From T1Sed10-7 sp046540855 (lineage in GTDB: Bacteria > Actinomycetota > Nitriliruptoria > Nitriliruptorales > Nitriliruptoraceae): 12,448 nt of DNA. Each line of letters begins with the position of its first letter. Position 1 is the first letter of the stretch. Of the stretch, positions 6,620 to 12,448 are shown in pieces. The notes beneath the pieces were generated by a model, which searched no databases, was not told the DNA's origin, and saw only the letters and a program-made list of their open reading frames with translations. The stretch spans positions 1 through 12,448 of the forward strand of contig JBKHEJ010000067.1 of assembly GCA_046540855.1 (NCBI GenBank). The letters are read 5' to 3'. The translations under genes and the position numbers were made by a program.

Positions 6620-8548
6620 GTGGGCATCGACGGCGCCGAGCACGGGCCCGCGGCGGCGTTCCACTCCGGCTCGCCGGCCCACGTGGCGACACCGGTCGAG
6701 CGAGCGGTGGCCTCACCGCCGCTCGGAGCGAGCACGCGCGTGCGCGTGGAGGTGCCCCACACCAGCGGGTACCGGTCCGTGCACCTGCGGCTCGTCGCCG
6801 ACGGCGAGCCGCTCTACCGCGCCGCCGAGCGGGTCCACCGCGGCGCGGCCGTCGACGTCTACGAGGCCGAGCTGCCCCAGGTCAACCCCACCCAGCGCTA
6901 CCGGTTCCAGCTCGACGGACCTCAGGGCTCGGCGTGGCTGACCGCCGCCGGCGTGGTGCCGCACGACGTGCCGGACACCTGGGACTTCCAGCTCCTCGCC
7001 TCCGCGCCGCCCCCGGCGTGGGTGGCCGACGCCGCGCTCTACCAGATCTTCCCCGACCGCTTCGCCCGCGGCGGGGCCAGCGAGCGCTGGCCGGAGTGGG
7101 CGGAGCCGGCGGCCTGGGACGACCCGGTGGCCACCGACCGGCCCTCGTCCATGCACCAGCTCTACGGCGGTGATCTGCCCGGCATCGTCGATCGGCTCGA
7201 CCACCTCACCGACCTCGGCGTCGATGGCGTCTACCTCACGCCGGTGTTCCCCTCGATCCAGAACCACCGCTACGCCGCCTCCTCCTTCGCCGAGGTGGAC
7301 CCGTTCCTCGGGGGGGACGAGGGCCTCGCGGCGCTCGCGGCCGCCCTGCACGAGCGCGGCATGCACCTGCTCGGTGACCTCACCCTGCACCACTCCGGCT
7401 CGAGCCACGAGTGGTTCCGGTCGGCACAGGCGGACGCGGGCTCGGTCGAGGCCGGCTTCTACCTCTTCGACCGGCACCCGGACCGGTACCGGGCCTGGCA
7501 GGGCGTGCCGACCCTGCCGAAGTTCGACCACCGGGACGCGGAGCTGCGCCGGCGCCTGTACGAGGGACCCGGCTCGGTCGCTGCCCGCTACCTCGGCGCC
7601 CCCTTCCACCTCGACGGCTGGCGGATCGACGCGGCGAACATGGCCGGTCGGCAGGGCGCGGACGACCTGAACGCGCTGGTGCGGACCACGCTCGCCGCGA
7701 CCGCCCGCGAGGTGGCCGGGGAGGCGTACCTGCTCGCCGAGCACTGCCACGACGCCACCGCGGACCTCGGCGCCGACGGGTGGCACGGCACGATGGACTA
7801 CACCGGCTTCACCCGGCCGGTGTGGAGCTGGCTCATCGACCCGGCCCGCGAGGTGCGTCTGCTCGGACCGCCGGCGCCGGTGCGTCCCACCTCCGGCAGG
7901 GTCGTGGCGCAGGTCATGGACCTGGTCCGCGCGCAGCTGCCCTGGCGGAGCGTCCTGCACTCGCTCACGATGCTCGGCTCGCACGACACGGCCCGGTGGG
8001 CCTACGTCGCCGGGGATCGCGCCCGGCGCCACGTCGGGCTGGTGTGGCTGCTGACCTTCGCGGGCGTGCCGTCGCTGTTCTACGGCGACGAGATCGGGCT
8101 CGGTGCCTCGGGCACCACCGACGCGAGCGGCGGCGCCGGCGCCCCGGACGTGGTCACCCGGGCGCCCATGCCCTGGCACCGTCCCGACCGGTGGGAGAAG
8201 GACACCCTCGCGCTGACCCGACGGCTGCTCGCCGTGCGTCGTGCCTCACCCGCGCTGCGGCGGGGCGGGCTGCGGTGGGTGCACGTCGCCGACGACGTGC
8301 TCGTCTACCTGCGGGACCACCCCGACGAGCGGGTGCTCGTCGCCCTGACCCGGGACGCGGCGGAGGAGGTGCTGCTGGACGCGCCGCCGCTGGGGCTGCC
8401 TGCCGACGCGGTGGCCGCACCCCTGCTCGAGCACGACGGGCTCGAGATCGCGGGCGGGCGCGTGCGTCTCGGCCCCGTCGCCGGCCCGAGCGGCCGGGTC
8501 TGGCGGTTGCCGCCCTCGGGCTGGGCGCCCGAGCCGTCCGGCCCCTGA
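6620..8548 (+). CDS. GH13 alpha-glucosidase/cyclomaltodextrinase-type enzyme
   Basis: This is a glycoside hydrolase of family 13 that would cut alpha-1,4 bonds of the imported malto-oligosaccharide or cyclodextrin. There is no signal peptide, so it acts in the cytosol. Of 642 residues, about 35-130 resemble a CBM34-like N-terminal domain. The barrel begins ALYQIFPDRFARGG. Region I is GDLTLHHSGSSHEWF (Asp253), region II GWRIDAAN with nucleophile Asp337, region III YLLAEH with acid/base Glu374, and region IV LGSHDTARW with Asp456; all three catalytic residues are present. Two departures stand out: His257 where related enzymes have Asn in region I, and HRYAASSF where the family usually has HKYD. 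A C-terminal beta domain closes the protein. The GTG start lies 4 bases after the malG stop, so it is probably the last gene of the operon. Neopullulanase or maltogenic amylase activity is possible. Confidence 0.88.
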   Translation: MGIDGAEHGPAAAFHSGSPAHVATPVERAVASPPLGASTRVRVEVPHTSGYRSVHLRLVADGEPLYRAAERVHRGAAVDVYEAELPQVNPTQRYRFQLDGPQGSAWLTAAGVVPHDVPDTWDFQLLASAPPPAWVADAALYQIFPDRFARGGASERWPEWAEPAAWDDPVATDRPSSMHQLYGGDLPGIVDRLDHLTDLGVDGVYLTPVFPSIQNHRYAASSFAEVDPFLGGDEGLAALAAALHERGMHLLGDLTLHHSGSSHEWFRSAQADAGSVEAGFYLFDRHPDRYRAWQGVPTLPKFDHRDAELRRRLYEGPGSVAARYLGAPFHLDGWRIDAANMAGRQGADDLNALVRTTLAATAREVAGEAYLLAEHCHDATADLGADGWHGTMDYTGFTRPVWSWLIDPAREVRLLGPPAPVRPTSGRVVAQVMDLVRAQLPWRSVLHSLTMLGSHDTARWAYVAGDRARRHVGLVWLLTFAGVPSLFYGDEIGLGASGTTDASGGAGAPDVVTRAPMPWHRPDRWEKDTLALTRRLLAVRRASPALRRGGLRWVHVADDVLVYLRDHPDERVLVALTRDAAEEVLLDAPPLGLPADAVAAPLLEHDGLEIAGGRVRLGPVAGPSGRVWRLPPSGWAPEPSGP

Positions 8549-8582
8549 CCGTCGCGATCCTCGGGGCGCGCGCGTGTGGCAG

Positions 8583-8608
8583 GGGCGCCTCCTAAGGTGG
8601 CGGCGCCC
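8583..8608 (+). terminator. Weak hairpin after the GH13 gene
   Basis: GGGCGCC (8583-8589) and GGCGCCC (8602-8608) can form a 7-bp stem with a 12-base loop in the 86-base gap between the GH13 and gamma-glutamyltransferase genes. No T-run follows, so it is only a possible end of the maltodextrin operon. I find no clear promoter for the next gene; TAAGGT at 8593-8598 in the loop resembles an actinobacterial -10 but has no matching -35. Confidence 0.25.
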
Positions 8609-8634
8609 GCCTGCGAACGTCCCGGAGCGAACCG

Positions 8635-10221
8635 GTGCCACCGATCACCCGCACCTTCCCCCACGGGGTCGTGGTCAGCCCCCACCACCTCGCCAGCGCC
8701 GCGGGACACCGCGTGCTCGCCGACGGGGGCAACGCGGTCGATGCGGCCGTGGCGGCCAACCTCGTGCTCGCGGTGGTCACCCCGTACTACTGCGGGGTCG
8801 GCGGGGACCTGCTCGCGATCGTCCACGACGGGCACGCCCACGGGGTCGGCAGCATCGGGCGGGCACCTGCCGGCGCGACCGTCGAGGCGGTCCGGTCCGC
8901 GATCGACGCCGGCCACGGGGACCCCACGCTCGCCCACGCCGGGACCGCGGGCATGCCGATGTTCGGCGCGCTGCCGGTGACCGTGCCGGGGGCGGTCGCG
9001 GGCTGGTTCCACCTGCTCGAGCGGTGGGGCACCCGGAGCTTCGGCACGCTCGCCGCCGCTGCCCGGCAGCTCGCCGCCGAGGGCTTCGAGGTGGACGCCG
9101 CCGCCGGGGCCCGCGTCGCCCGGGCGCGCGAGCGCTACCTCGGCGACCCCGACTGGGCGGCCACCTACGGCGGGCTCGTCACCGGCCGGTGGTTCCTCCA
9201 GCCGGAGCTGGCCGCGACCCTTGATCTGCTCGCCGAGGAGGGACCCGACGCCCTCTACCGTGGACAGCTCGCGGACGCGATCGCGGCGACGCTCCAGGCG
9301 CGCGGCTCCACCATGACCGTCGAGGACCTCGCGGCCCACCGCGTCGACCGGATGGTGCCGCTCACCGGTCGTTTCCGCGACGTCGAGGTGCTCGAGCTCC
9401 CGCCCCCGACCCAGGGGCTCACCGCGCTGACCGCGCTGCAGGTCCTGGACGCCTGCGGGCCGCTCGCCGACGACGCCGGCCTCGCCCTCCACCACGAGGT
9501 CGAGGCGGTCCGGATCGCCATGGCCGACCGTCAGGAGCACCTCGCCGACCCCGAGGCGATGCGCGTGGCGCCGGCGGCGCTGCTCGACCCCGCCCGCGCC
9601 AGGACGCTGGCACGGTCGATCGACCCACACCGCGCCGCCGCCTGGCCACCCGTCCGCCCCGCCCCGGGCGGCACCGCCTACCTCGCCGCTGCCGACCGCG
9701 ACGGGCTGCTCGTGAGCCTGATCCAGTCCAACTTCGTCGGCTTCGGATCCGGGGTGGTCGTGCCCGGCACCGGCATCGGGCTGCACGACCGGGGCGCGCA
9801 CTTCAGCCTCGACCCGGACGACCCGGCAGCGATCGGCCCGCGCCGACGGCCACTGCACACGCTGATCCCGTCGTTGGTGCTGCGGGACGGGCGACCGTGG
9901 CTCGTGCTCGGCACCATGGGCGGCGACGCGCAGCCGCAGATCCACCTCCAGCTGCTGCGCCACCTGGTGGACCGCGGTTGCGAGATCGGGGAGGCCGTCG
10001 CGGCGCCCCGGTTCGTGGTGGACGTCGCGGACGGGTCGGTCGCGCTGGAGGGCCGCTCGGCGACGGGGCTGGTGCAGGCGCTCAGCGACCGCGGGCACGC
10101 GGTGCGGCAGCTGGGTGCCTGGGACGACCGGGCCGGGCACGCGCACCTGATCGAGGTGACCGAGCACGGCTACCGGGCGACGTCCGACCCGCGCTGCGAC
10201 GGTGCCGCGGTGGGCTGGTGA
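8635..10221 (+). CDS. ggt: Gamma-glutamyltransferase family protein (YwrD-like), no signal peptide
   Basis: This is an Ntn-hydrolase of the gamma-glutamyltransferase family, which hydrolyses or transfers gamma-glutamyl groups from glutathione or similar compounds. The 528-residue precursor would cut itself before Thr347 into a large subunit (1-346) and a small one (347-528). The N-terminal part has the family stretch LADGGNAVDAAVAANLVLAV and YYCGVGGD. The small subunit begins TAYLAAADRDG where classical enzymes have TTHYSVVDKDG, so the nucleophilic Thr is kept but the following Thr-His is not. Further motifs are GFGSGVVVPGTGI, with GSG where the classical enzyme has GSS, and LGTMGGDAQPQ. These features match the cytosolic YwrD-like branch, whose natural substrate is poorly known. 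No secretion signal is seen. GTG 8635 is preceded by GGAG at 8623-8626. The stop overlaps the next gene by 4 bases. Confidence 0.88.
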   Translation: MPPITRTFPHGVVVSPHHLASAAGHRVLADGGNAVDAAVAANLVLAVVTPYYCGVGGDLLAIVHDGHAHGVGSIGRAPAGATVEAVRSAIDAGHGDPTLAHAGTAGMPMFGALPVTVPGAVAGWFHLLERWGTRSFGTLAAAARQLAAEGFEVDAAAGARVARARERYLGDPDWAATYGGLVTGRWFLQPELAATLDLLAEEGPDALYRGQLADAIAATLQARGSTMTVEDLAAHRVDRMVPLTGRFRDVEVLELPPPTQGLTALTALQVLDACGPLADDAGLALHHEVEAVRIAMADRQEHLADPEAMRVAPAALLDPARARTLARSIDPHRAAAWPPVRPAPGGTAYLAAADRDGLLVSLIQSNFVGFGSGVVVPGTGIGLHDRGAHFSLDPDDPAAIGPRRRPLHTLIPSLVLRDGRPWLVLGTMGGDAQPQIHLQLLRHLVDRGCEIGEAVAAPRFVVDVADGSVALEGRSATGLVQALSDRGHAVRQLGAWDDRAGHAHLIEVTEHGYRATSDPRCDGAAVGW

Positions 10222-10436
10222 GCGGGATCCGGACGGTCGAGCTCGGCCAGTTCGAGGACGAGCGGGCCGGAGCCATCGCGGCCCGGCTCGAGGCGGCGGG
10301 CATCGTGCACTGGGCCAAGCGCAGCGGCGGGCTGACCCGCTGGCTGTCGGCAGGTGACTGGGGCACCCGCCTGTTCGTGGACGACGAGCGGCTCGAGGAG
10401 GCCCGCCGGCTGGCTGCGGAGGTCCTCGAGGGGTGA
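10218..10436 (+). CDS. Small DUF2007-like protein overlapping ggt
   Basis: A 72-residue product starts with GTG at 10218, inside the last codons of ggt, and overlaps its stop by GTGA, so the two are almost surely cotranslated. The sequence has RTVELGQFEDERAGAIAARL, then LEAAGI and WGTRLFVDDERLEEARRL. The pattern of an early beta strand, a helix ending in LEAAGI and a late strand with an E-rich helix is that of DUF2007 (putative signal-transducing, ACT/PII-like ferredoxin fold). It is soluble, with no Cys or metal motif. The biochemical role of that family is not established. Coupling to ggt suggests a helper or regulator, which is inference. Confidence 0.72.
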   Translation: MSGIRTVELGQFEDERAGAIAARLEAAGIVHWAKRSGGLTRWLSAGDWGTRLFVDDERLEEARRLAAEVLEG

Positions 10437-10485
10437 GCCGGCGGCTCGGCGCGCCGTCGGTGGCGGGGCTGGCCGCCTAGCTCAC
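10433..10485. terminator. Structured convergent region, possible two-way terminator
   Basis: Two convergent genes end here. GTGAGC (10433-10438) pairs with GCTCAC (10480-10485), and GGCGGC (10440-10445) with GCCGCC (10472-10477), giving an interrupted 12-bp stem around a 26-base loop that itself holds the palindrome GGCGCGCC (10448-10455). Both stop codons lie within the outer stem. Being symmetric it can form in either transcript. No T-run is present. Confidence 0.4.
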
Positions 10486-11528
10486 ACGATGCACCCGGCC
10501 AGCCGCTCGTCCCGGTCCAGCAGCCGGGCGACCTCGGTGGGTGCGTCCACCTCGTCGAGGACGGTGTGGAAGTCGGGCTTGATGGACGGCGCCCGACGCA
10601 CCGCCGCGAGGAACACCTCGCGATCGAAGGGCGTGGCACGGACCGTGTCCCAGAACCCCGTCCGGTCGAGGACCGAGGCGATCCGCTCCGTCCCCTGCCC
10701 CTGGAGGTGGCTGAGCAGGTAGGTGGCGACGCCGACCTGGATGCCGTGCAGGTGGGTCCCGGGGCTGAGCTCATCGAGCGCGTGGCTGACGAGGTGCTCG
10801 CTGCCACTGGCCGGACGCGAGGACCCGCACATCTCCATCGCGATGCCGTTGAGCAGGAGCGCGGTGCCGAGCAGCCGGACCCCCTCGTCGGTGCGCACCG
10901 GGTTGGCGGTGAACTGGTGCACGGTCGCGTCCGAGAGCAGCGCCGCGAGGTCGTTGACCGGGGTGCCCACGGCGTGGAAGGCGAGCTTCCAGTCGTGCAC
11001 GGCGGTGATCTTGGCGACGAGGTCGCCGACGCCCGAGTGCCACAGTGGCAGGGGAGCCTGGCCGCACACCGTCGTGTCGACGACGACGCCGTAGGGCAGT
11101 GCGCTCGGCAGCGACCGACGCCGGCCCCGGACGGTGAGGCTCGCCCCGGGGCTGGAGAAGCCGTCGTTGGAGAGCGAGGTCGGCACGGCGACGTAGGGCT
11201 TGCGTGCGAGGAAGGCGACGTACTTCGCGACGTCGAGCGCCCGGCCGCCGCCGAGCCCGACGACCGCGTCGCAGCGCGGGGGGAGTGCGGTGAAGGCCTC
11301 CATCGCCGCCTCGATGGAGGCGTCCTCGACCTCCTCGTCGACCACGGGCTCGATGCGTGCCTCGGCGAGGGCACCCGCCACCGTCCCGGCGATCGCGGGG
11401 ACCATGCCAGCGCTCTTGAACACCGCGGGTGCGCGCCAGCCCGGCCGGGTGAGGTAGATCCCGAGCCGTTCCAGCGCGCCCGGCTTGATGCGCACCAGGG
11501 AGGGGATGGCGATGCGGCTCGTGGTCAC
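10482..11528 (-). CDS. Glycerol-1-phosphate dehydrogenase-like oxidoreductase (EgsA/AraM family)
   Basis: This 348-residue enzyme belongs to the metal-dependent dehydroquinate synthase/iron alcohol dehydrogenase fold, in the branch of sn-glycerol-1-phosphate dehydrogenase. That family reduces dihydroxyacetone phosphate to glycerol-1-phosphate with NAD(P)H in the cytosol. The nucleotide-binding glycine motif is VVGLGGGRALDVAKY (residues 89-103). PTSLSNDGFSSPGASL (116-131) closely resembles the SHDGxxSP motif of archaeal EgsA. Metal ligands are expected at Asp169 (GVGDLVAK), in the SGSEHLVSH motif (His245/His249) and at His261 (HGIQVG); all are present. The GTG start overlaps the stop of the HAD gene by 4 bases (GTGA), so the two are translationally coupled. 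It may instead act on another sugar or polyol phosphate: no ether-lipid synthase is in the window. Family assignment is firm; the substrate is open. Confidence 0.78.
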   Translation of the reverse strand: MTTSRIAIPSLVRIKPGALERLGIYLTRPGWRAPAVFKSAGMVPAIAGTVAGALAEARIEPVVDEEVEDASIEAAMEAFTALPPRCDAVVGLGGGRALDVAKYVAFLARKPYVAVPTSLSNDGFSSPGASLTVRGRRRSLPSALPYGVVVDTTVCGQAPLPLWHSGVGDLVAKITAVHDWKLAFHAVGTPVNDLAALLSDATVHQFTANPVRTDEGVRLLGTALLLNGIAMEMCGSSRPASGSEHLVSHALDELSPGTHLHGIQVGVATYLLSHLQGQGTERIASVLDRTGFWDTVRATPFDREVFLAAVRRAPSIKPDFHTVLDEVDAPTEVARLLDRDERLAGCIV

Positions 11529-12184
11529 GTCGCGAGCACCTGCTCCACCACCTCGGCCCAGGAGCCGAAGGGGCGGGTCGGCAGGCCCTCCGCGGCGGCG
11601 GCCACCGCGAGGTCGCCGCGGGCGAAGCGGAGCTGGTCCGGCACGAGCCGCGCTGGCGGCAGATCGGCGAGGCCGTCGCCGGCGAAGGCCACCGGGCCGT
11701 GGGTCGATGCCACGTGCCGGAGCACCGCGGCCTTGTCGACCCCGACCTCCTCGGAGACGAAGGCACCGGTGGGGTGCTCGATCACGAGCCCGCGTCCCGG
11801 CTCGAACCGCCCGGGGTTGCTGTGGACCGTGACCTCGACGCCGGCACCGGCCAGGAGCCGGTCGATGTACCACTGGCACCCTGCGGAGACGATCACGACG
11901 TCCCAGCCCGCCTCGTCCAGGCGGTCGACGAGGTCCCGCAGCCCCGGCTGGAGCCCGACGTGGGGGAGCAGGTCCGCGAGCGCCTGCTCGTCGTCGGCCC
12001 GCGCGAAGATGCGCTGCATCGCCTCGAGATGGGTGAGCCGCCCGGCCCGGTAGGCCTCGAAGGGGTGCTCGCCCGGCGGCGGTCCGAAGTGCTCGAGCAC
12101 CAGCTCGTAGACATCGCGGTCGGTGAGCGTGCCGTCGAAGTCGGTCACGAGTGCGGCGCGAGCGCCGGTAGTGGCGTCGGACAC
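11525..12184 (-). CDS. HAD-superfamily phosphatase, MtnX-like
   Basis: This is a 219-residue cytosolic phosphatase of HAD subfamily IB. Motif I is TDFDGTLTD with nucleophile Asp15 and acid Asp17; motif II is VIVSAGCQWYI with Ser; Lys in GVDKAAVL is motif III; motif IV is FAGDGLADL with paired Asp. The early helical cap (about residues 25-90) and the HSNPGRFEPG segment are like MtnX, the methionine-salvage phosphatase, but no other salvage gene is seen, so another phosphate ester is more likely. The GTG at 12184 is chosen because it leads straight into motif I and AGGAG lies 9 bases upstream. An in-frame ATG at 12331 would add a Pro/Arg-rich tail encoded by repeats and overlap hyuB. It overlaps the next gene by GTGA, so phosphatase and dehydrogenase probably serve one pathway. 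Confidence 0.82.
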   Translation of the reverse strand: MSDATTGARAALVTDFDGTLTDRDVYELVLEHFGPPPGEHPFEAYRAGRLTHLEAMQRIFARADDEQALADLLPHVGLQPGLRDLVDRLDEAGWDVVIVSAGCQWYIDRLLAGAGVEVTVHSNPGRFEPGRGLVIEHPTGAFVSEEVGVDKAAVLRHVASTHGPVAFAGDGLADLPPARLVPDQLRFARGDLAVAAAAEGLPTRPFGSWAEVVEQVLAT

Positions 12185-12213
12185 GGATCGGAGCTCCTGG
12201 TCGGTCGCGGTGG

Positions 12214-12286
12214 TCGGTGGTGCTGGTCGGCCGCGTGGGTCGGTGGTGCGGGTCGGTGGTGCTGGCCTGATCCTTCTCGGTGGTGC
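12214..12286. repeat. Four copies of a 10-base repeat upstream of the HAD gene
   Basis: TCGGTGGTGC occurs exactly at 12214-12223, 12240-12249, 12253-12262 and 12277-12286, with start-to-start steps of 26, 13 and 24 bases. Read on the minus strand the unit is GCACCACCGA. The array fills most of the 115-base gap between the hyuB stop and the HAD gene start. The steps are not all multiples of three, so the repeat is not kept in one reading frame. It could be regulator binding sites, a structured leader or a variable-number tract. Confidence 0.6.
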
Positions 12287-12299
12287 GGGTCGGACGCGG

Positions 12300-12448
12300 T
12301 CAGCGGTCGTCAGGGGGGCCGTAGCCGCCACCGCCCGGGGTCTCCACGATGAGGCTGTCGCCCCGTCGCAGCCGCAGGGTCGTCTTCGGGGGCAGCACCT
12401 GCTCGGCGCCGTCGGCCGCGCGGACCAGGCCGTTGCGCCCGGGCAGGC
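12300..12448 (-). CDS. hyuB: Hydantoinase B/5-oxoprolinase, C-terminal end (partial)
   Basis: The minus strand from the window edge encodes the last 48 residues of a protein with its TGA at 12302-12300. They include RNGLVRAADG, LPPKTTLRLRRGD and VETPGGGGYGPP, the characteristic C terminus of the HyuB/oxoprolinase B subunit, which with HyuA opens hydantoin or 5-oxoproline rings using ATP. The rest of the gene, and presumably hyuA, lies beyond the right edge. It runs in the same direction as the HAD and dehydrogenase genes, with a repeat-filled gap between, so read-through is possible. A gamma-glutamyltransferase gene within 2.1 kb hints at 5-oxoproline turnover. Confidence 0.85.
   Translation of the reverse strand, partial: LPGRNGLVRAADGAEQVLPPKTTLRLRRGDSLIVETPGGGGYGPPDDR

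Noticed and set aside
8593..8598. TAAGGT as a -10 box for ggt
   Set aside because: No matching -35 lies at a usual distance, so a promoter is not supported.
10566..12053. 495-residue open frame on the plus strand opposite the dehydrogenase and HAD genes
   Set aside because: The minus-strand proteins have clear catalytic motifs; the plus-strand product has none.
12214..12286. Repeat array as a CRISPR
   Set aside because: Units are only 10 bases, steps vary from 13 to 26 bases, and no cas gene is present.
12185..12331. Earlier ATG start for the HAD phosphatase at 12331
   Set aside because: It would overlap the hyuB end by 32 bases and add a Pro/Arg-rich tail made by out-of-frame repeats, while GTG 12184 has a good AGGAG and leads into the DxD motif.

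Overview
The window reads as chromosomal DNA from a very GC-rich actinobacterium. The evidence is dense coding, GTG starts on most genes (only the three transporter genes use ATG), a LacI-controlled sugar importer with no ATPase gene beside it, and cytosolic enzymes typical of that phylum. The extremely acidic lipoprotein linker is reminiscent of deep-branching halotolerant or alkaliphilic actinobacteria of the Nitriliruptoria type, but that placement is inference. There is no gene-free stretch longer than 300 bases, and I see no tRNA, rRNA, CRISPR array, insertion sequence or phage gene.

Left part (1-1315): the last codons of a probable upstream gene, a 137-base gap holding an inverted repeat, then a plus-strand acyl-CoA dehydrogenase of the isovaleryl/long-chain type. 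Its catalytic glutamate is inferred to sit on the internal helix and not near the C terminus.

Central part (1340-8548): a maltose/maltodextrin module. A LacI-family repressor gene on the minus strand diverges from malE-malF-malG and a cytosolic GH13 glucosidase/cyclomaltodextrinase on the plus strand. A 22-base imperfect palindrome lies between the two promoters and touches both predicted -35 boxes, so one site could switch both directions. The lacI transcript is predicted to be leaderless. A perfect 13-bp hairpin separates malE from malF, as expected where the binding protein is made in excess. malF and malG are joined by TGATG, and the GH13 gene starts 4 bases after malG. Oligosaccharide would be caught by MalE, imported by MalFG with an ATPase encoded elsewhere, and cut by the GH13 enzyme.

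Right part (8635-12448): a gamma-glutamyltransferase with a 72-codon DUF2007-like gene overlapping its stop (GTGA), running into a structured convergent region. From the right edge, on the minus strand, come the C terminus of a hydantoinase B/oxoprolinase, a 115-base gap with four copies of a 10-base repeat, a MtnX-like HAD phosphatase, and a glycerol-1-phosphate dehydrogenase-like enzyme overlapping the HAD gene by GTGA. The HAD/G1PDH-like pair is the least understood unit here. The neighbourhood of gamma-glutamyltransferase and oxoprolinase-type genes suggests gamma-glutamyl or oxoproline metabolism.

Most of the window is recognisable metabolism. I found no clear sign of a wholly new system. 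The best leads are the HAD/G1PDH-like pair, the repeat array in front of it, the shared divergent operator and the duplicated poly-Glu linker.
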